64,000 bases of DNA from Methanoregulaceae archaeon (GTDB lineage Bacteria; Armatimonadota; Fimbriimonadia; Fimbriimonadales; Fimbriimonadaceae), in NCBI GenBank assembly GCA_020850325.1, contig JADZEW010000035.1:62001-126000 (forward strand), in the 5' to 3' direction. A program made the translations under genes and the position numbers. Of the stretch, positions 23,509 to 32,259 are shown piece after piece. Below the pieces are notes generated by a model that did no database searches, had not been told where the DNA came from, and saw nothing but the letters and a program-made list of their open reading frames with translations. Each line of letters begins with the position of its first letter. Position 1 is the stretch's first letter.

Positions 23509-24480
23509 GTGGCGAGAGTGAAGCGCGTTCTCCTGATCGCCCGCGATATGGTCGGTGACCTCGTCAACACCACCGGCGCGGTCTCTTGCCTGCTCGAAGC
23601 GTTTCCGAACGCCGACTTCGACCTCGAGTGCGGCCGTGCGGGAGCCATCCTCTTCGAGGGAATGTCTCCCCGTCTGCGCGTCATTCCCCGCGACCGCCAC
23701 GGCGGCTTCGCCGGCCGGCTTCGCCGGGTGATGGCCTACCGCGAAGGGCGCTACGACTGCGCACTGATCCTCGATCCCTCGCGGACCCGCATCCGTTTGG
23801 CGGCATGGGCGGGCATTCCGCGCGTCGTCGGCCCCGTGCGCAGGCCCGGCCCTATCCGCCACGCCGAACTCATCGATGTCTCGGCTGGCAAGCACGATCT
23901 CTTCCCTTCGCTCGAAGGCGTGCTTCGGGCGGTGGGTGTCGAACCCTCGATTGCGCCTCGCATCCCGATTCAAGAAGATCATCGCAAGTGGGCCGAAGAC
24001 GCGGCTGGATCAGCGAGAGTGGGGCTCTTCATCGGCGCCTCCGATCTCGCCAAGCGCTGGCCCCGATGGCACGAACTCACCCCCGGCAACGCCTGGATCG
24101 CGATGTGCGGCCCCGGGGAAGAGTCCCTTCTCGAAGGGCTCCAGATGCCCAAGCTGCCGCGACCGCCGAACCTGCTCGCCCTGGCCGCGGTGCTGGAGCG
24201 CCTCGATGTCCTCGTCACCGCCGACACCGGCCCCGCCCACCTGGCCGCCGCCGTCGGAACGCCGTGCGTCGTCCTCTACGGCCCCACAAACCCCGAGCGC
24301 TATCACCCCTGGCCCACGAACCCGCCGCACGAACTCCTGCGCCACCCGAGCCCGTGCGAGCACTACGGCACCGGATGCGCGTTCAAGGAAGCCGGCGTCT
24401 GCAGCCAGCGATGCATCAGCGCGAACACGCCGGACGAAGTCCTGGCTGCCATCGAGCGCATCCTCAGTCGCCGAAGGTGA
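23509..24480 (+). CDS. Glycosyltransferase family 9 (heptosyltransferase-like)
   Basis: 323 residues if read from GTG 23509 (MARVKRVLLIARD); GTG 23518 is an alternative. Upstream in-frame sequence is repeat, so longer versions are unlikely. GT-B fold: VKRVLLIARDMVGDLVNTTG at the N-terminus, and the donor-binding part LDVLVTADTGPAHLAAAVGTPCV followed by LYGPTNPERYHPW, which is the family hallmark. It resembles ADP-heptose:LPS heptosyltransferases and would extend the LPS core or another glycan at the inner membrane. The C-terminal CEHYGTGCAFKEAGVCSQRCI has five cysteines, possibly metal-binding. Confidence 0.88.
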   Translation: MARVKRVLLIARDMVGDLVNTTGAVSCLLEAFPNADFDLECGRAGAILFEGMSPRLRVIPRDRHGGFAGRLRRVMAYREGRYDCALILDPSRTRIRLAAWAGIPRVVGPVRRPGPIRHAELIDVSAGKHDLFPSLEGVLRAVGVEPSIAPRIPIQEDHRKWAEDAAGSARVGLFIGASDLAKRWPRWHELTPGNAWIAMCGPGEESLLEGLQMPKLPRPPNLLALAAVLERLDVLVTADTGPAHLAAAVGTPCVVLYGPTNPERYHPWPTNPPHELLRHPSPCEHYGTGCAFKEAGVCSQRCISANTPDEVLAAIERILSRRR

Positions 24481-25207
24481 CGTAGCCCCACTGCTCGGGC
24501 TGGTGCATGTCGATCACCCCTTGCGGCGACCACACCCAGTTGAACTCCGGGTTGTTCGGCTTTTTGCGATACGGTCCTGCGCCGGTCAACACTTCCAAGT
24601 CGTTCACCACGCGCCCCTCCGCGTCTTCGAGCAACCACTGCACCCGCGAAAAGTTCACGCGCCACACATCTCCCACGTTCGGCGGGCACGGCATCCCCGC
24701 GTTCTCGGCAAAGCATGCCCACGGAAACGCGATCTCCAGCGTCCAGCCTTCGTCGAGGTCGCTCGGATCGTTGAGGGTGCCTTGCAGGTGGACCGCCGTC
24801 TTGGCGTAGGTCTCCCAGCCGTTGTCGGCGTCTCCACCGTCGCGATAGGGCTTGGCGAGATACAGGTCCCACGTCGTGTTCAGCGCATTCATTTCGAACT
24901 CGAAGTAGCGGAGCGCGTCGCCATCGGGGTCGATGAACACCTCGAAGTCGTTGTCATGGAAGATCACGCTGTCGTGCTCGGTGAGCGTGGCCCACAGATG
25001 GGGTTCTTCCAGTTCGGCGCCAATGTAGAAGAACTCGTCGTCCCAGAGCATCTTGGCCCGGGTGAGGAAATGCGGCCGCGGCTTGGCATCGCCCTCGATG
25101 TCGACAAACGCCTCGGTCCAGGGTGCCAGCTTCCAGTTCGGGTGCTGGAGCGTGCCGTCGATGGGCAGCGGGGTCGGACACTTCGGGCAGAGATAGCGGC
25201 GGGGCAT
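24464..25207 (-). CDS. CBM9-like/DOMON-fold protein
   Basis: 247 residues. A short Cys pair (YLCPKCPTPLPIDG) leads into a beta-sandwich of the carbohydrate-binding family 9-like type: APWTEAFVDIEGDAKPRP, AKMLWDDEFFYIGAELEEP, HDSVIFHDNDFEVFIDPDGD, YFEFEMNALNTTWDLYL and LDEGWTLEIAFPW. Ligand sugar or redox role is unknown. No signal peptide is visible, so it is likely cytoplasmic. Its end overlaps the GT9 gene by 17 bases, convergent. Confidence 0.75.
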   Translation of the reverse strand: MPRRYLCPKCPTPLPIDGTLQHPNWKLAPWTEAFVDIEGDAKPRPHFLTRAKMLWDDEFFYIGAELEEPHLWATLTEHDSVIFHDNDFEVFIDPDGDALRYFEFEMNALNTTWDLYLAKPYRDGGDADNGWETYAKTAVHLQGTLNDPSDLDEGWTLEIAFPWACFAENAGMPCPPNVGDVWRVNFSRVQWLLEDAEGRVVNDLEVLTGAGPYRKKPNNPEFNWVWSPQGVIDMHQPEQWGYVTFGD

Positions 25208-25527
25208 GGGTCTGAATGTTGGCAGGTTGGCTTGTTGGCGTGTTGGGGGATTCCGGAACTCCCCTCGCCCCACTGTGGGGAGAGGGGTCGGGGGTGAGGG
25301 GTAGATGAACAGGCACCCCAGGGCTGTCGGCGTGATGGCAGCTTGAGCGGGCTGGGGACTCCGGATGGACTGAGCCCAATTGTGGGGAGAGGGGTTGGGG
25401 GTGAGGGGTAGATGACACGCATCTGAAGGGCGCAGCCACGGGTTTCGAAGTCACGAGCCCTGTGAGTGACGAGGCCCCGTGGGAGCCTTAGGACCCGCCC
25501 GGAGGCTGTGAGTCGCCTTGACCCTGC
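25208..25527. other. Intergenic region with GA/GT-rich hairpin repeats
   Basis: No gene is seen. TGTGGGGAGAGGGGTYGGGG followed by GTGAGGGGTAGATGA occurs twice (about 25273-25306 and 25381-25414), each preceded by a CCCTCGCCCC- or CCCAAT-type partial arm. Similar CCCCTCTCC/GGGGAGGGGG hairpins lie at 31485-31525 and 43708-43760. These appear to be a dispersed intergenic repeat class. Confidence 0.6.
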
Positions 25528-25597
25528 AGATCCTTGCACAAGCTCGTCGCAAATCGGACCAGATCGTTGTATGATGAGATCATGGAGCGACCGCGTC
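25528..25597 (+). promoter_or_regulatory. Promoter-like repeat, degenerate copy A
   Basis: Shares AGATCCTTG, TCGCAAA, the -10-like TATGAT and the leader CATGGAGCGACCGCG with copies at 26357 and 27617. Just after TATGAT comes ATGAT-GAG-ATCAT, a dyad. It precedes the first AT-richer orphan gene. Confidence 0.6.
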
Positions 25598-25609
25598 GCC
25601 CAGCAAACA

Positions 25610-26245
25610 ATGAGATATCCCATGCTGCACGCCCTCTCACTCCTATTAGTTGGCCAACACATGGTGTTCAAACGCGACGTCTCAATCGCGATGTTGGAAT
25701 CTGAGGCTGGGTACGAGGAGGTAGTGTGTGTCGATTTCGGTACAGATTTTCAGCGGGTTATTCGCGACCATGCTTCACTTCTTCCTTTCGTGGATCTGCG
25801 AACAGCTGAAGCAGCTTTGGAGTTCGTGAGGACTGGCACCACTGCTTACACCGGTGGGCTGTTCATGATCGATCAGTCATTGCTATTGGAACTCATTAGT
25901 GAGGATGAACTGCCTAGCACCTTCTTGGGAATGAGTCAGTCCTTGGGTCATTACGTGGTTCCAAATCACAAGATGGCAATCGTTGGGCGGAGCAGGTGGC
26001 AAACTGATGGGCATCCAGCTGCATTGGTACAGACAACATCTCAAGGCTTTATCGTTGAACGAGTCGTTATGTGTTGGCGCCTGTCGGACCTGCGTCTTCA
26101 TCACCGCTTCGCAAAAGAAAAGAAGATGATTCGCGAAACTATTGACATTAAGAACTCGACATTTACTCGGCAGGTTCTTTGGACAAAGCCTGTAACCAAC
26201 CTTTGGGCGTTCGAGTCTATGAGGGACCTGCGGTGGCGACGCTAG
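25610..26245 (+). CDS. Orphan gene A of the repeat array, unknown
   Basis: 211 residues from ATG 25610 (MRYPMLHALSLLLVG); earlier ATGs fall in the shared leader repeat. No signal peptide, transmembrane helix or family that I recognise. Contains EEVVCVDFGTDFQRVIRDH, AALEFVRTGTTAYTGGLFMI and FIVERVVMCWRLSDLRLHH. Codon use is clearly more AT-rich than the surrounding chromosome. Its end is followed by a hairpin CCCCCATAGTCGCACGTGGTGGG that has a relative behind gene C. Confidence 0.5.
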   Translation: MRYPMLHALSLLLVGQHMVFKRDVSIAMLESEAGYEEVVCVDFGTDFQRVIRDHASLLPFVDLRTAEAALEFVRTGTTAYTGGLFMIDQSLLLELISEDELPSTFLGMSQSLGHYVVPNHKMAIVGRSRWQTDGHPAALVQTTSQGFIVERVVMCWRLSDLRLHHRFAKEKKMIRETIDIKNSTFTRQVLWTKPVTNLWAFESMRDLRWRR

Positions 26246-26356
26246 GGGAATGGGGGCTTCAAGAAGACTGCGTCTCCCTTCCCCCATAGTCGCACGTGGT
26301 GGGCCCAAATCAGCGTCTCGCACTCGCTCCGGCAAGCGACCGTCTGCCACCCTCAC

Positions 26357-26551
26357 CCGGACTGCGGCTCCGGGCTCGCTCCATCGACGGCGAGGGGCCG
26401 AAGCCTCGGCAGCTTGGTCCCGCCTAGAGGTTCGATTCGAAGATCCTTGTCGCAAACCGCGGCGGGGTGCTGTATGATGAGACTCATGGAGCGACCGCGG
26501 ACGGATCTCGAACCGGAGGCCCGCCACAGTGCAACGGTGGCGGGAAGGGCG
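26357..26551 (+). repeat. 195-bp promoter-bearing repeat, copy B
   Basis: About 93% identical (by eye) to 27617-27811. In order: TGCGGCTCCGGGCTCGCTCC, a GC-rich block, AGGTTCGATTCGAAGAT, CTTGTCGCAAACCGCGGCGG, the -10-like TATGAT at 26473-26478, ATGAG-A-CTCAT dyad, the leader GGAGCGACCGCG, and the hairpin CCGCCAC...GTGGCGG. It leads into orphan gene B. Confidence 0.9.
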
Positions 26552-26626
26552 ACCGCGTCGGCCAGCAGCTACGGACTGCCGGGAACGCCGACTGATCATA
26601 CCCCACCGCGGATTCAATAAAGCCTT

Positions 26627-27490
26627 ATGGACAAGTCCAAACTCTTGCTGACTCTCACTGCTGGCATACTGGCCGGTTGGTGCGGTAGCTACTTAGTCTC
26701 ATTGCGGTCTCCTGCATTAGACCAAGTGGAGGTCAGAGCGCTGGATTTGTTGCGGGCGCACTATGACGATAAGATCGAATCGTCGAACAAGACTGTTCTT
26801 CTCCCAGGAAACCTAAGCGCGGAAGAGTCGGCGCGACTCTATACTATTGTATGTGCCTGGAACTATGCTCCAGCTCTTGATGAGCTTTATAATACAGTTC
26901 CGCTTTCTACCTTGTGGCAGTATGTGCTAGATGACTTGCGACGCACCGTAGATCGCTCAAAGGTAGAATCGCACGAAATGGCTCGACTAGCGTCGGCCGT
27001 TTACCTGTTTACCAAGATAGCTCAGATTAGGGCATTTGTTGAACCGTCGACGGCAGACGTTAAGTCCATAGTTGCTCCGCCACCGCAAATGTTTGAGGAA
27101 ATGCGGAATGCATGCATTGCGTTAATCGTATCGAAGTCATTAGGTTGGCAGGTCTGGCACTGGTCTAGTCTGGACGATAATTTAGCGATGGCAGGAGCCT
27201 ATCTAGATGGCAGTGCCGCAAGGGAGATAGTTAAGCACCTAAACGTTGGAAGGAATTCGTTGCTTTCATTGCGAGTTTTATTGATGCTTCGCTACATGTA
27301 TGCCTACGGACAACTTGAAGCATCTACGACTGCAGTGTTACTTGCCAAGTCGCTTGAGTCGCATGGCGACCCGCAAGTGAGCGAGATGGCGCGTCGCTTA
27401 ACGGACGGTATTACTCGATACGGGGATGGGTCTCTTCGGTTTACGTATTCAGACTTCTGGGGCATGAGGTCTTTCGAGTTTGGAAAATGA
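26627..27490 (+). CDS. Orphan gene B of the repeat array, unknown
   Basis: 287 residues. MDKSKLLLTLTAGILAGWCG is a signal peptide or signal anchor; the rest is a mostly helical soluble region (ALDLLRAHYDDKIESS, WQYVLDDLRRTVDRSKVESH, ...SLLSLRVLLMLRYMYAYG) with no recognised family. Likely faces the periplasm. AT-richer codon use than the flanking genome. It is bracketed by the 195-bp repeat copies B and C, so the unit repeat+gene looks like a module. Confidence 0.55.
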   Translation: MDKSKLLLTLTAGILAGWCGSYLVSLRSPALDQVEVRALDLLRAHYDDKIESSNKTVLLPGNLSAEESARLYTIVCAWNYAPALDELYNTVPLSTLWQYVLDDLRRTVDRSKVESHEMARLASAVYLFTKIAQIRAFVEPSTADVKSIVAPPPQMFEEMRNACIALIVSKSLGWQVWHWSSLDDNLAMAGAYLDGSAAREIVKHLNVGRNSLLSLRVLLMLRYMYAYGQLEASTTAVLLAKSLESHGDPQVSEMARRLTDGITRYGDGSLRFTYSDFWGMRSFEFGK

Positions 27491-27616
27491 AGCTTAGCTC
27501 GTATGCTTCTGCGTACTGCGAATCTGCCCAGGACGCGAGCGGACACTTCGTCACGAACGTCTATGAAGCTATTGACCGGCGTCTCGCATTCACTCCGGGA
27601 ATCGACAGCCTCAAAC

Positions 27617-27811
27617 CCCGGAGTGCGGCTCCGGGCTCGCTCCATCGACGGTGCGGGGCCGAGGCCTCGGCAGCTTGGTCCCGCCGAGAGGTTCGATTCG
27701 AAGATTCTTGTCGCAAACCGCGGCGGGGTGCTGTATGATGAGACTCATGGAGCGACCGCGAATGGACCTCGAGCCGGAGGCCCGCCACAGTACAACTATG
27801 GCGGGAAAGGC
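27617..27811 (+). repeat. 195-bp promoter-bearing repeat, copy C
   Basis: Second full copy; roughly 13 differences from copy B, mostly in the leader after the -10. TATGAT lies at 27734-27739 and the ATGAG-A-CTCAT dyad follows. Confidence 0.9.
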
Positions 27812-27870
27812 GGCCGTTTCACCCGGGCGTAGTTCGGATCATTTGCTGGAATCCCAAGGAGTGTCACAGA

Positions 27871-28203
27871 TTGAAAGACGCAAGGCTATCGAAGTGCATT
27901 GTCTTGACTAAGGATGTTTGGCTAGAGCAGCAGTTCGACGGGTGTTTGTGTTGCTCTGTCGATGAGTACTTCGATTGGAGAGCTAGCCATGGTGTTGATG
28001 CTTCTCAGATTGTGATTATTGACGGGTTTCCAGACGTTTTTTGCGATGCATTTGATGACGTTAAGGCCATTTTGCTTAGCAACCCGGTCTACCCGTGGCC
28101 TGAATGTCACGCTGTTGGCATTCGTGTCCAGGTGAACCGCAATGACCCTAACGCAGTACAGTTGTTGAAGGACCTCATGTCCTTATCCGATAGTGTTCAG
28201 TAG
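27871..28203 (+). CDS. Orphan gene C of the repeat array, unknown
   Basis: 110 residues from TTG 27871 with AAGGAG about nine bases upstream. Starts MKDARLSKCIVLTKDVWLEQ; later DASQIVIIDGFPDVFCDAFD and LLSNPVYPWPECHAVG. No signal peptide and no family recognised; the alternating hydrophobic strands suggest a small alpha/beta domain. AT-richer codon use. It is the last gene of the array and is followed by a perfect hairpin. Confidence 0.5.
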   Translation: MKDARLSKCIVLTKDVWLEQQFDGCLCCSVDEYFDWRASHGVDASQIVIIDGFPDVFCDAFDDVKAILLSNPVYPWPECHAVGIRVQVNRNDPNAVQLLKDLMSLSDSVQ

Positions 28204-28211
28204 TTGAGGTG

Positions 28212-28256
28212 ACTGCGTCTCCCTTCCCGCCACAGTCGCACTGTGGCGGGCCACCG
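28212..28256 (+). terminator. Hairpin behind gene C (possible terminator)
   Basis: GACTGCGTCTCCCTTCCC precedes CCCGCCACAG-TCGCA-CTGTGGCGGG, a perfect ten-base stem. The same lead-in and a weaker hairpin occur behind gene A (26262-26306). No U-tract follows, so it may be a processing or recombination structure instead. The remaining bases to 28533 show an additional CCAGCGG...CCGCTGG hairpin and no gene. Confidence 0.5.
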
Positions 28257-28533
28257 AACCGCGTGATACCGACGGGCACGGATCATCCCGTCGCTACGTG
28301 GGCGCAGAACTGGTTCGTAGCCAGCGGATGATACGTGCCGCTGGTTCGGTCATGTTTTCACGAGCCATCCGTGCCAATCCGAGCCAATCCGAACTTCCCG
28401 CTACTTTTGCCAGGACCGCACCGTCCTTACCCATGGCCAACGGATTGGCGGGCGCAAAGGCCAGGATGGCCACTTAACCTTTGCCCGGTTGCCCACGGCA
28501 ACCCTCCCTGCCCAAACCCAGTAATCTAGTTCG

Positions 28534-29682
28534 ATGCTGCCCGCGTGTTTGATCCTCGCCGTGTCTGCCCTCGATGCGAACACGCTGCGCGACTTCGTCC
28601 GCAAACCCGACCCCGCGTTCGCATGGCGACGCCAAGGCGCCGAACTCCGCCTCACCAGCCAGACCTGGCAGGGCGCGCCTTGGAAGCACAGCATCACCCT
28701 CGCCCAGCCCGACGAACTCCGCAAAGCCGACACGGCGATCCTCGTCGTCACCGGCGACCGAGTCGACCGAGCGGACGGCCCGTTCGCCCAGCGGCTCGCC
28801 GACGCTAGCGGGCTCCAAGTCGCGACCCTCTTCGACATCCCGAACCAGCCCATCGGCGGCATGCGCGAAGACGATCTCATCGCCCACACGTTCGGCAAGT
28901 TCCTCGAAACCGGCGACCCGAAGTGGCCGCTGCTGATGCCGATGACAAAGTCCGTCCGAGCCGCCATGGACGCGCTCCAGGCGGACAATCCGAAGCTGAA
29001 GAAGTTCATCATCACCGGCGGCAGCAAACGCGGCTGGACCACCTGGCTGGCGGGGGGAATGCAGGACTCGCGCGTCGCCGGCATCGCCCCGATGGTGTTC
29101 GACTTCCTCGATTTCAAGGCTCAGATGAAGCACCAGGTGGACACCTGGGGCAAGCCCAGCGAGATGCTCGGCGACTACACCGAACGCGGGCTCGACAAGC
29201 TCATCGAGCAGCCGATCGCGCGGCAGCTCATCGCGCTCGTCGACCCGATCTCGTATCGCAACCAGATCCGCGTGCCCGTGCTCACCGTGTTCGGATCGAA
29301 CGACCGCTATTGGACCCTCGACGCCCACCGGCTCTATTGGGACCGGATTCCCGGCCCGAAGTACCTGCGCATCGTGCCCAACGTGGGGCACAACCTCGGC
29401 GATGGCAGGCTCGCCGCCGAGAGCATCGGGTTCTTCGCGCGTGGAGTTTCGGGAACCCTGCCCGCAACCATGCAGCGCGCCTTCCGAAACGGCACGCTGA
29501 AATCGCAAACCGGCAACTACTGGAGCGCCCAGCGCATGGATGACCTCGATTTCCGGGACGCCGAGTGGCGCAAGATCAAGCGGCGTGGCGGCAACATCGC
29601 CGAGTTCATGGAGTACACCTTTAAGCTCGATGGCCACTCCGCAAGCTTCACCTCACCGGTAACGATCAAGCGCAAGCGGTAA
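28534..29682 (+). CDS. PhoPQ-activated pathogenicity-related (PqaA) family protein
   Basis: 382 residues with a short N-terminal signal (MLPACLILAVSALDA). Alpha/beta-hydrolase-like: FIITGGSKRGWTTWLAGG holds the nucleophile-type Ser in GGSKRG; the acid and His may be in VFGSNDRYWTLD and PNVGHNLGDG. The middle TLFDIPNQPIGGMREDDLIAHTF is characteristic of PF10142. Likely an exported esterase-like protein of unknown substrate. Monocistronic; fabD starts 11 bases after its stop, so read-through is possible. Confidence 0.85.
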   Translation: MLPACLILAVSALDANTLRDFVRKPDPAFAWRRQGAELRLTSQTWQGAPWKHSITLAQPDELRKADTAILVVTGDRVDRADGPFAQRLADASGLQVATLFDIPNQPIGGMREDDLIAHTFGKFLETGDPKWPLLMPMTKSVRAAMDALQADNPKLKKFIITGGSKRGWTTWLAGGMQDSRVAGIAPMVFDFLDFKAQMKHQVDTWGKPSEMLGDYTERGLDKLIEQPIARQLIALVDPISYRNQIRVPVLTVFGSNDRYWTLDAHRLYWDRIPGPKYLRIVPNVGHNLGDGRLAAESIGFFARGVSGTLPATMQRAFRNGTLKSQTGNYWSAQRMDDLDFRDAEWRKIKRRGGNIAEFMEYTFKLDGHSASFTSPVTIKRKR

Positions 29683-29693
29683 GCTCTCACGCC

Positions 29694-30614
29694 ATGATTG
29701 CGGTGGTTTTTCCGGGCCAAGGCTCGCAACACCCGGGTATGGGCGCGTCACTTCGCGAACACTCGGCAGCGGCCGAGGTTTTCGCCCGAATCGACGCGGC
29801 AACGGGCATCAGCACTCGGCGGATATGTGAAGAGCTCTCCGAGGACGAGCTTCGCCAAACGCAGAACGCTCAGCTCGCCCTGTACGCCTGCGGCGTCGCC
29901 GCCCATGCGGCTTTGCTCGCCGAAGGAGTCGAAGCGCAGGTGGCCGCGGGCCATTCGGTCGGCGAGTATGCCGCGTTGGCCGCTGCGGAGGTGTTGAGCA
30001 TCGAAGACGGCGCTCGGCTGGTGCAACGACGTGGCGACCTCATGGCCCGCAGCGGTGGGCTTCGTGCCGGCACGATGGCGGCGGTCCTCGGTCTGGATCG
30101 AGACGCCCTCGAGCAAGTCTGCCGGGCGGCATCGACCCCAGAATCGGTCGCGGTGATCGCGAACGACAACTGCCCCGGCCAGCTTGTGATCAGTGGCGAC
30201 GTCAGCGCCGTCGAGCGAGCATCGGCTTTGGCCCCCGAAGCGGGAGCGAAGCGGGTGATGCCGATCAATGTGTCCGGCGCGTTTCACAGCCCCCTGATGC
30301 AGGAGAGCTCTGAAGCCATGGGGCTGGCATTGCGCGACGTGCGGTTCGCCAAGGGCGTGATGCCGGTGGTGGCCAACGTCACTGCCCAAGTCGCCGAGGA
30401 GGGCTGGGCGGACTTGCTCGAGGCTCAACTCCGCTCGCCGGTGCGTTGGACGGAATCGGTCGGCGCGATGCTGGCGATGGGCGTGACCACCTTCGTCGAG
30501 TGTGGATCGGGCACCATCCTCAGCGGCTTATTGAAACGAATCGATCGCGAGGCCCGAAGCCTAGCGGTCGAGGACGCGGATTCGCTTCGAGCGGCGGTGG
30601 AGGCTTTAGCATGA
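29694..30614 (+). CDS. fabD: Malonyl-CoA:ACP transacylase
   Basis: 306 residues. It loads malonyl groups onto acyl carrier protein for fatty acid synthesis. VVFPGQGSQHPGMG at the N-terminus, the nucleophile in AAGHSVGEYAAL (Ser88), the conserved Arg in LVQRRGDLM, and SGAFHSPLM with the catalytic His. Start at ATG 29694. The stop overlaps the fabG start (ATGA), giving a two-gene fab operon; no acpP or fabF lies next to it. Confidence 0.95.
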   Translation: MIAVVFPGQGSQHPGMGASLREHSAAAEVFARIDAATGISTRRICEELSEDELRQTQNAQLALYACGVAAHAALLAEGVEAQVAAGHSVGEYAALAAAEVLSIEDGARLVQRRGDLMARSGGLRAGTMAAVLGLDRDALEQVCRAASTPESVAVIANDNCPGQLVISGDVSAVERASALAPEAGAKRVMPINVSGAFHSPLMQESSEAMGLALRDVRFAKGVMPVVANVTAQVAEEGWADLLEAQLRSPVRWTESVGAMLAMGVTTFVECGSGTILSGLLKRIDREARSLAVEDADSLRAAVEALA

Positions 30615-31339
30615 TGGACTTTTCGGATCAAGTGGTGATTGTGACCGGCGCAAGCCGAGGGATCGGACGCGGCATCGCCGAGGCGTTCGCCAAGGCGGGG
30701 GCCAAGGTCGCTTGTGTGGCAACCACCCAAGCCGGAGCCGACCAAACCGCCGCCGCTATCGGCGGAAGGGGTTATGCCTGCGACGTCAGCGACGCGGCCG
30801 CTGTCGAGGCGCTTATCGAGGCGGTGATCGCCGATCTCGGTGTGCCGAGCGTGCTCGTCAACAACGCGGGAATCACCCGGGACACGCTGATCCTCCGCAT
30901 GAAGGACGAGGACTGGGACCGGGTGATCGACGTGAATCTCAAGGGCGCTTTCCTCATGTGTCGAGCGGTGGCCAAGCCGATGATGAAGGCCCGCTATGGC
31001 CGCATCATCAATCTGTCAAGCGTGATCGGCCTCGGCGGCGGCGCGGGCCAAGCCAACTACGCGGCGGCCAAGGCGGGTGTGCTCGGCCTGACGATGTCGA
31101 TCGCCAAGGAACTCGGCTCGCGCAATATCACCTGCAACGCGATCGCCCCCGGCTTCATCGAAACCGACATGACCCACGACCTACCCGAGGATTTCCGCGC
31201 CCAGGTCGAGAAGACCGCCCCGGCGGGGCGACTCGGGACGGCCGAGGATATCGCGCCCGCGGTGTTGTTCCTTGCCAGTAAGGAAGCCGCTTACATCACT
31301 GGGCAGACTCTGGTGGTCGATGGTGGACTGACGCTCTAG
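30611..31339 (+). CDS. fabG: 3-oxoacyl-ACP reductase
   Basis: 242 residues, classical SDR that reduces 3-ketoacyl-ACP with NADPH. VIVTGASRGIGRGIAEAF dinucleotide motif, NNAGITRD, catalytic Ser in IINLSSVIG, Tyr and Lys in ANYAAAKAG, and IAPGFIETDMT. The ATG at 30611 is coupled to fabD; an upstream in-frame extension lies within fabD and is discarded. A terminator follows at 31438. Confidence 0.95.
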   Translation: MMDFSDQVVIVTGASRGIGRGIAEAFAKAGAKVACVATTQAGADQTAAAIGGRGYACDVSDAAAVEALIEAVIADLGVPSVLVNNAGITRDTLILRMKDEDWDRVIDVNLKGAFLMCRAVAKPMMKARYGRIINLSSVIGLGGGAGQANYAAAKAGVLGLTMSIAKELGSRNITCNAIAPGFIETDMTHDLPEDFRAQVEKTAPAGRLGTAEDIAPAVLFLASKEAAYITGQTLVVDGGLTL

Positions 31340-31435
31340 GCCAGAAGTCCCCTTCTCCATTTCGGGGAACCCACAGGCGGATTCACTCGTTGAATAGGGT
31401 GACGCATATCCTCCTTCCCTCTCCGGGAAACCCCG

Positions 31436-31472
31436 ATAAGCCCCCGACCGAAAGGCGGGGGCTTTCCAATTG
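31436..31472 (+). terminator. Terminator between fabG and the TPR gene
   Basis: AAGCCCCCG and CGGGGGCTT form a nine-base stem with loop ACCGAAAGG, followed by TTCCAATT. The hairpin could serve both converging transcripts. Confidence 0.75.
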
Positions 31473-31484
31473 GGCGAAGAAGAA

Positions 31485-31525
31485 ACTCCCCCTCTCCGCT
31501 TGGCGGGGAGGGGGTAGGGGGGGGG
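31485..31525. repeat. CCCCTCTCC/GGGGAGGGGG hairpin repeat
   Basis: CTCCCCCTCTCCGC pairs with GCGGGGAGGGGG across a TTG loop, followed by a G-rich run. Same class as words near 25273 and 43708. Confidence 0.6.
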
Positions 31526-31546
31526 TGGGGTAAGTTCCCTTGAGGA

Positions 31547-32239
31547 TTACCGATCGCCGATGCTGCTGAGCATACGGTTGATCTGCGCGGCGAGCGGGCT
31601 ATCGTTAGGCACCAGCGCTCGGGCGCGTTGCAGTTCGCGGATCGCTTCGTTGTTCAAGCCGGAGCGCTGCAGCTCGGTTGCCACCGAAAATCGGGAGGAC
31701 GCCGCATTGACCTCGAACTCACGCTTCCGGTTCGGATTGATCTCGCGAGTACGCGCGGTCTCGAAGTAGTTGCTGGCATTTCGGAACAAGGTCAGGCGCT
31801 GGCGCCGCTCCGACTGCCGAACCGCCGCCGAGGCGTAAAGGCCAGCCAGGTTGCCCAAAGTCACGGTGTTGTCCGGATCTACCGCAAGACTCCGCTGGAA
31901 GGACTCTTCTGCCCGCGCGAACTGTCCGAGGTCAAAACTCTTGCGGCCAAGCTCGTTATAGAGCGGGGCGAGCCTCTTGCGCTCGGAGGCCGCCGCGATT
32001 GGATCCCGCAGTTTCCCGATCAGTTGCTCACGTTCCTGAATCCGCGTTTCGACCGGCGTGAAGATGTCGTTGCCATTGGCAAGCTGCTGTCGAATGGTCA
32101 AGTCATCGGCTACGACTTCCTGTCGATTCATGACTTCAACGACAGAGGTGACCGAGACCGAGGCCAACACAAGAGCCGAGCCCAGCACCGCAATGCTCAC
32201 TCCTAATCGGCTCAAGAACTCTAGCCCATGCTCACTCAT
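31547..32239 (-). CDS. TPR protein with N-terminal membrane anchor
   Basis: 230 residues. One hydrophobic segment (about residues 13-34, VSIAVLGSALVLASVSVTSV) is followed by a linker and tetratricopeptide-like helices: LAPLYNELGRKSFDLGQFAR, then AEESFQRSLAVDPDNTVTLG and a final NNEAIRELQRARALVPNDS. Probable protein-interaction module outside the cytoplasm. It starts 20 bases after the kinase stop and is likely cotranscribed with it, so it may serve in the same signalling pathway. Confidence 0.8.
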   Translation of the reverse strand: MSEHGLEFLSRLGVSIAVLGSALVLASVSVTSVVEVMNRQEVVADDLTIRQQLANGNDIFTPVETRIQEREQLIGKLRDPIAAASERKRLAPLYNELGRKSFDLGQFARAEESFQRSLAVDPDNTVTLGNLAGLYASAAVRQSERRQRLTLFRNASNYFETARTREINPNRKREFEVNAASSRFSVATELQRSGLNNEAIRELQRARALVPNDSPLAAQINRMLSSIGDR

Positions 32240-32259
32240 CGCTCACGTACCCCAAACTC

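Noticed and set aside
26424-26440. AGGTTCGATTCGAA in the 195-bp repeat as a tRNA or tmRNA T-arm
   Set aside because: The word resembles a T-loop but no acceptor, D- or anticodon arm can be drawn around it.
26357-28256. Integron cassette array with attC sites
   Set aside because: The repeats are not built on GTTRRRY/RYYYAAC core sites, they lie upstream of genes and carry promoters, and no integrase is in the window.
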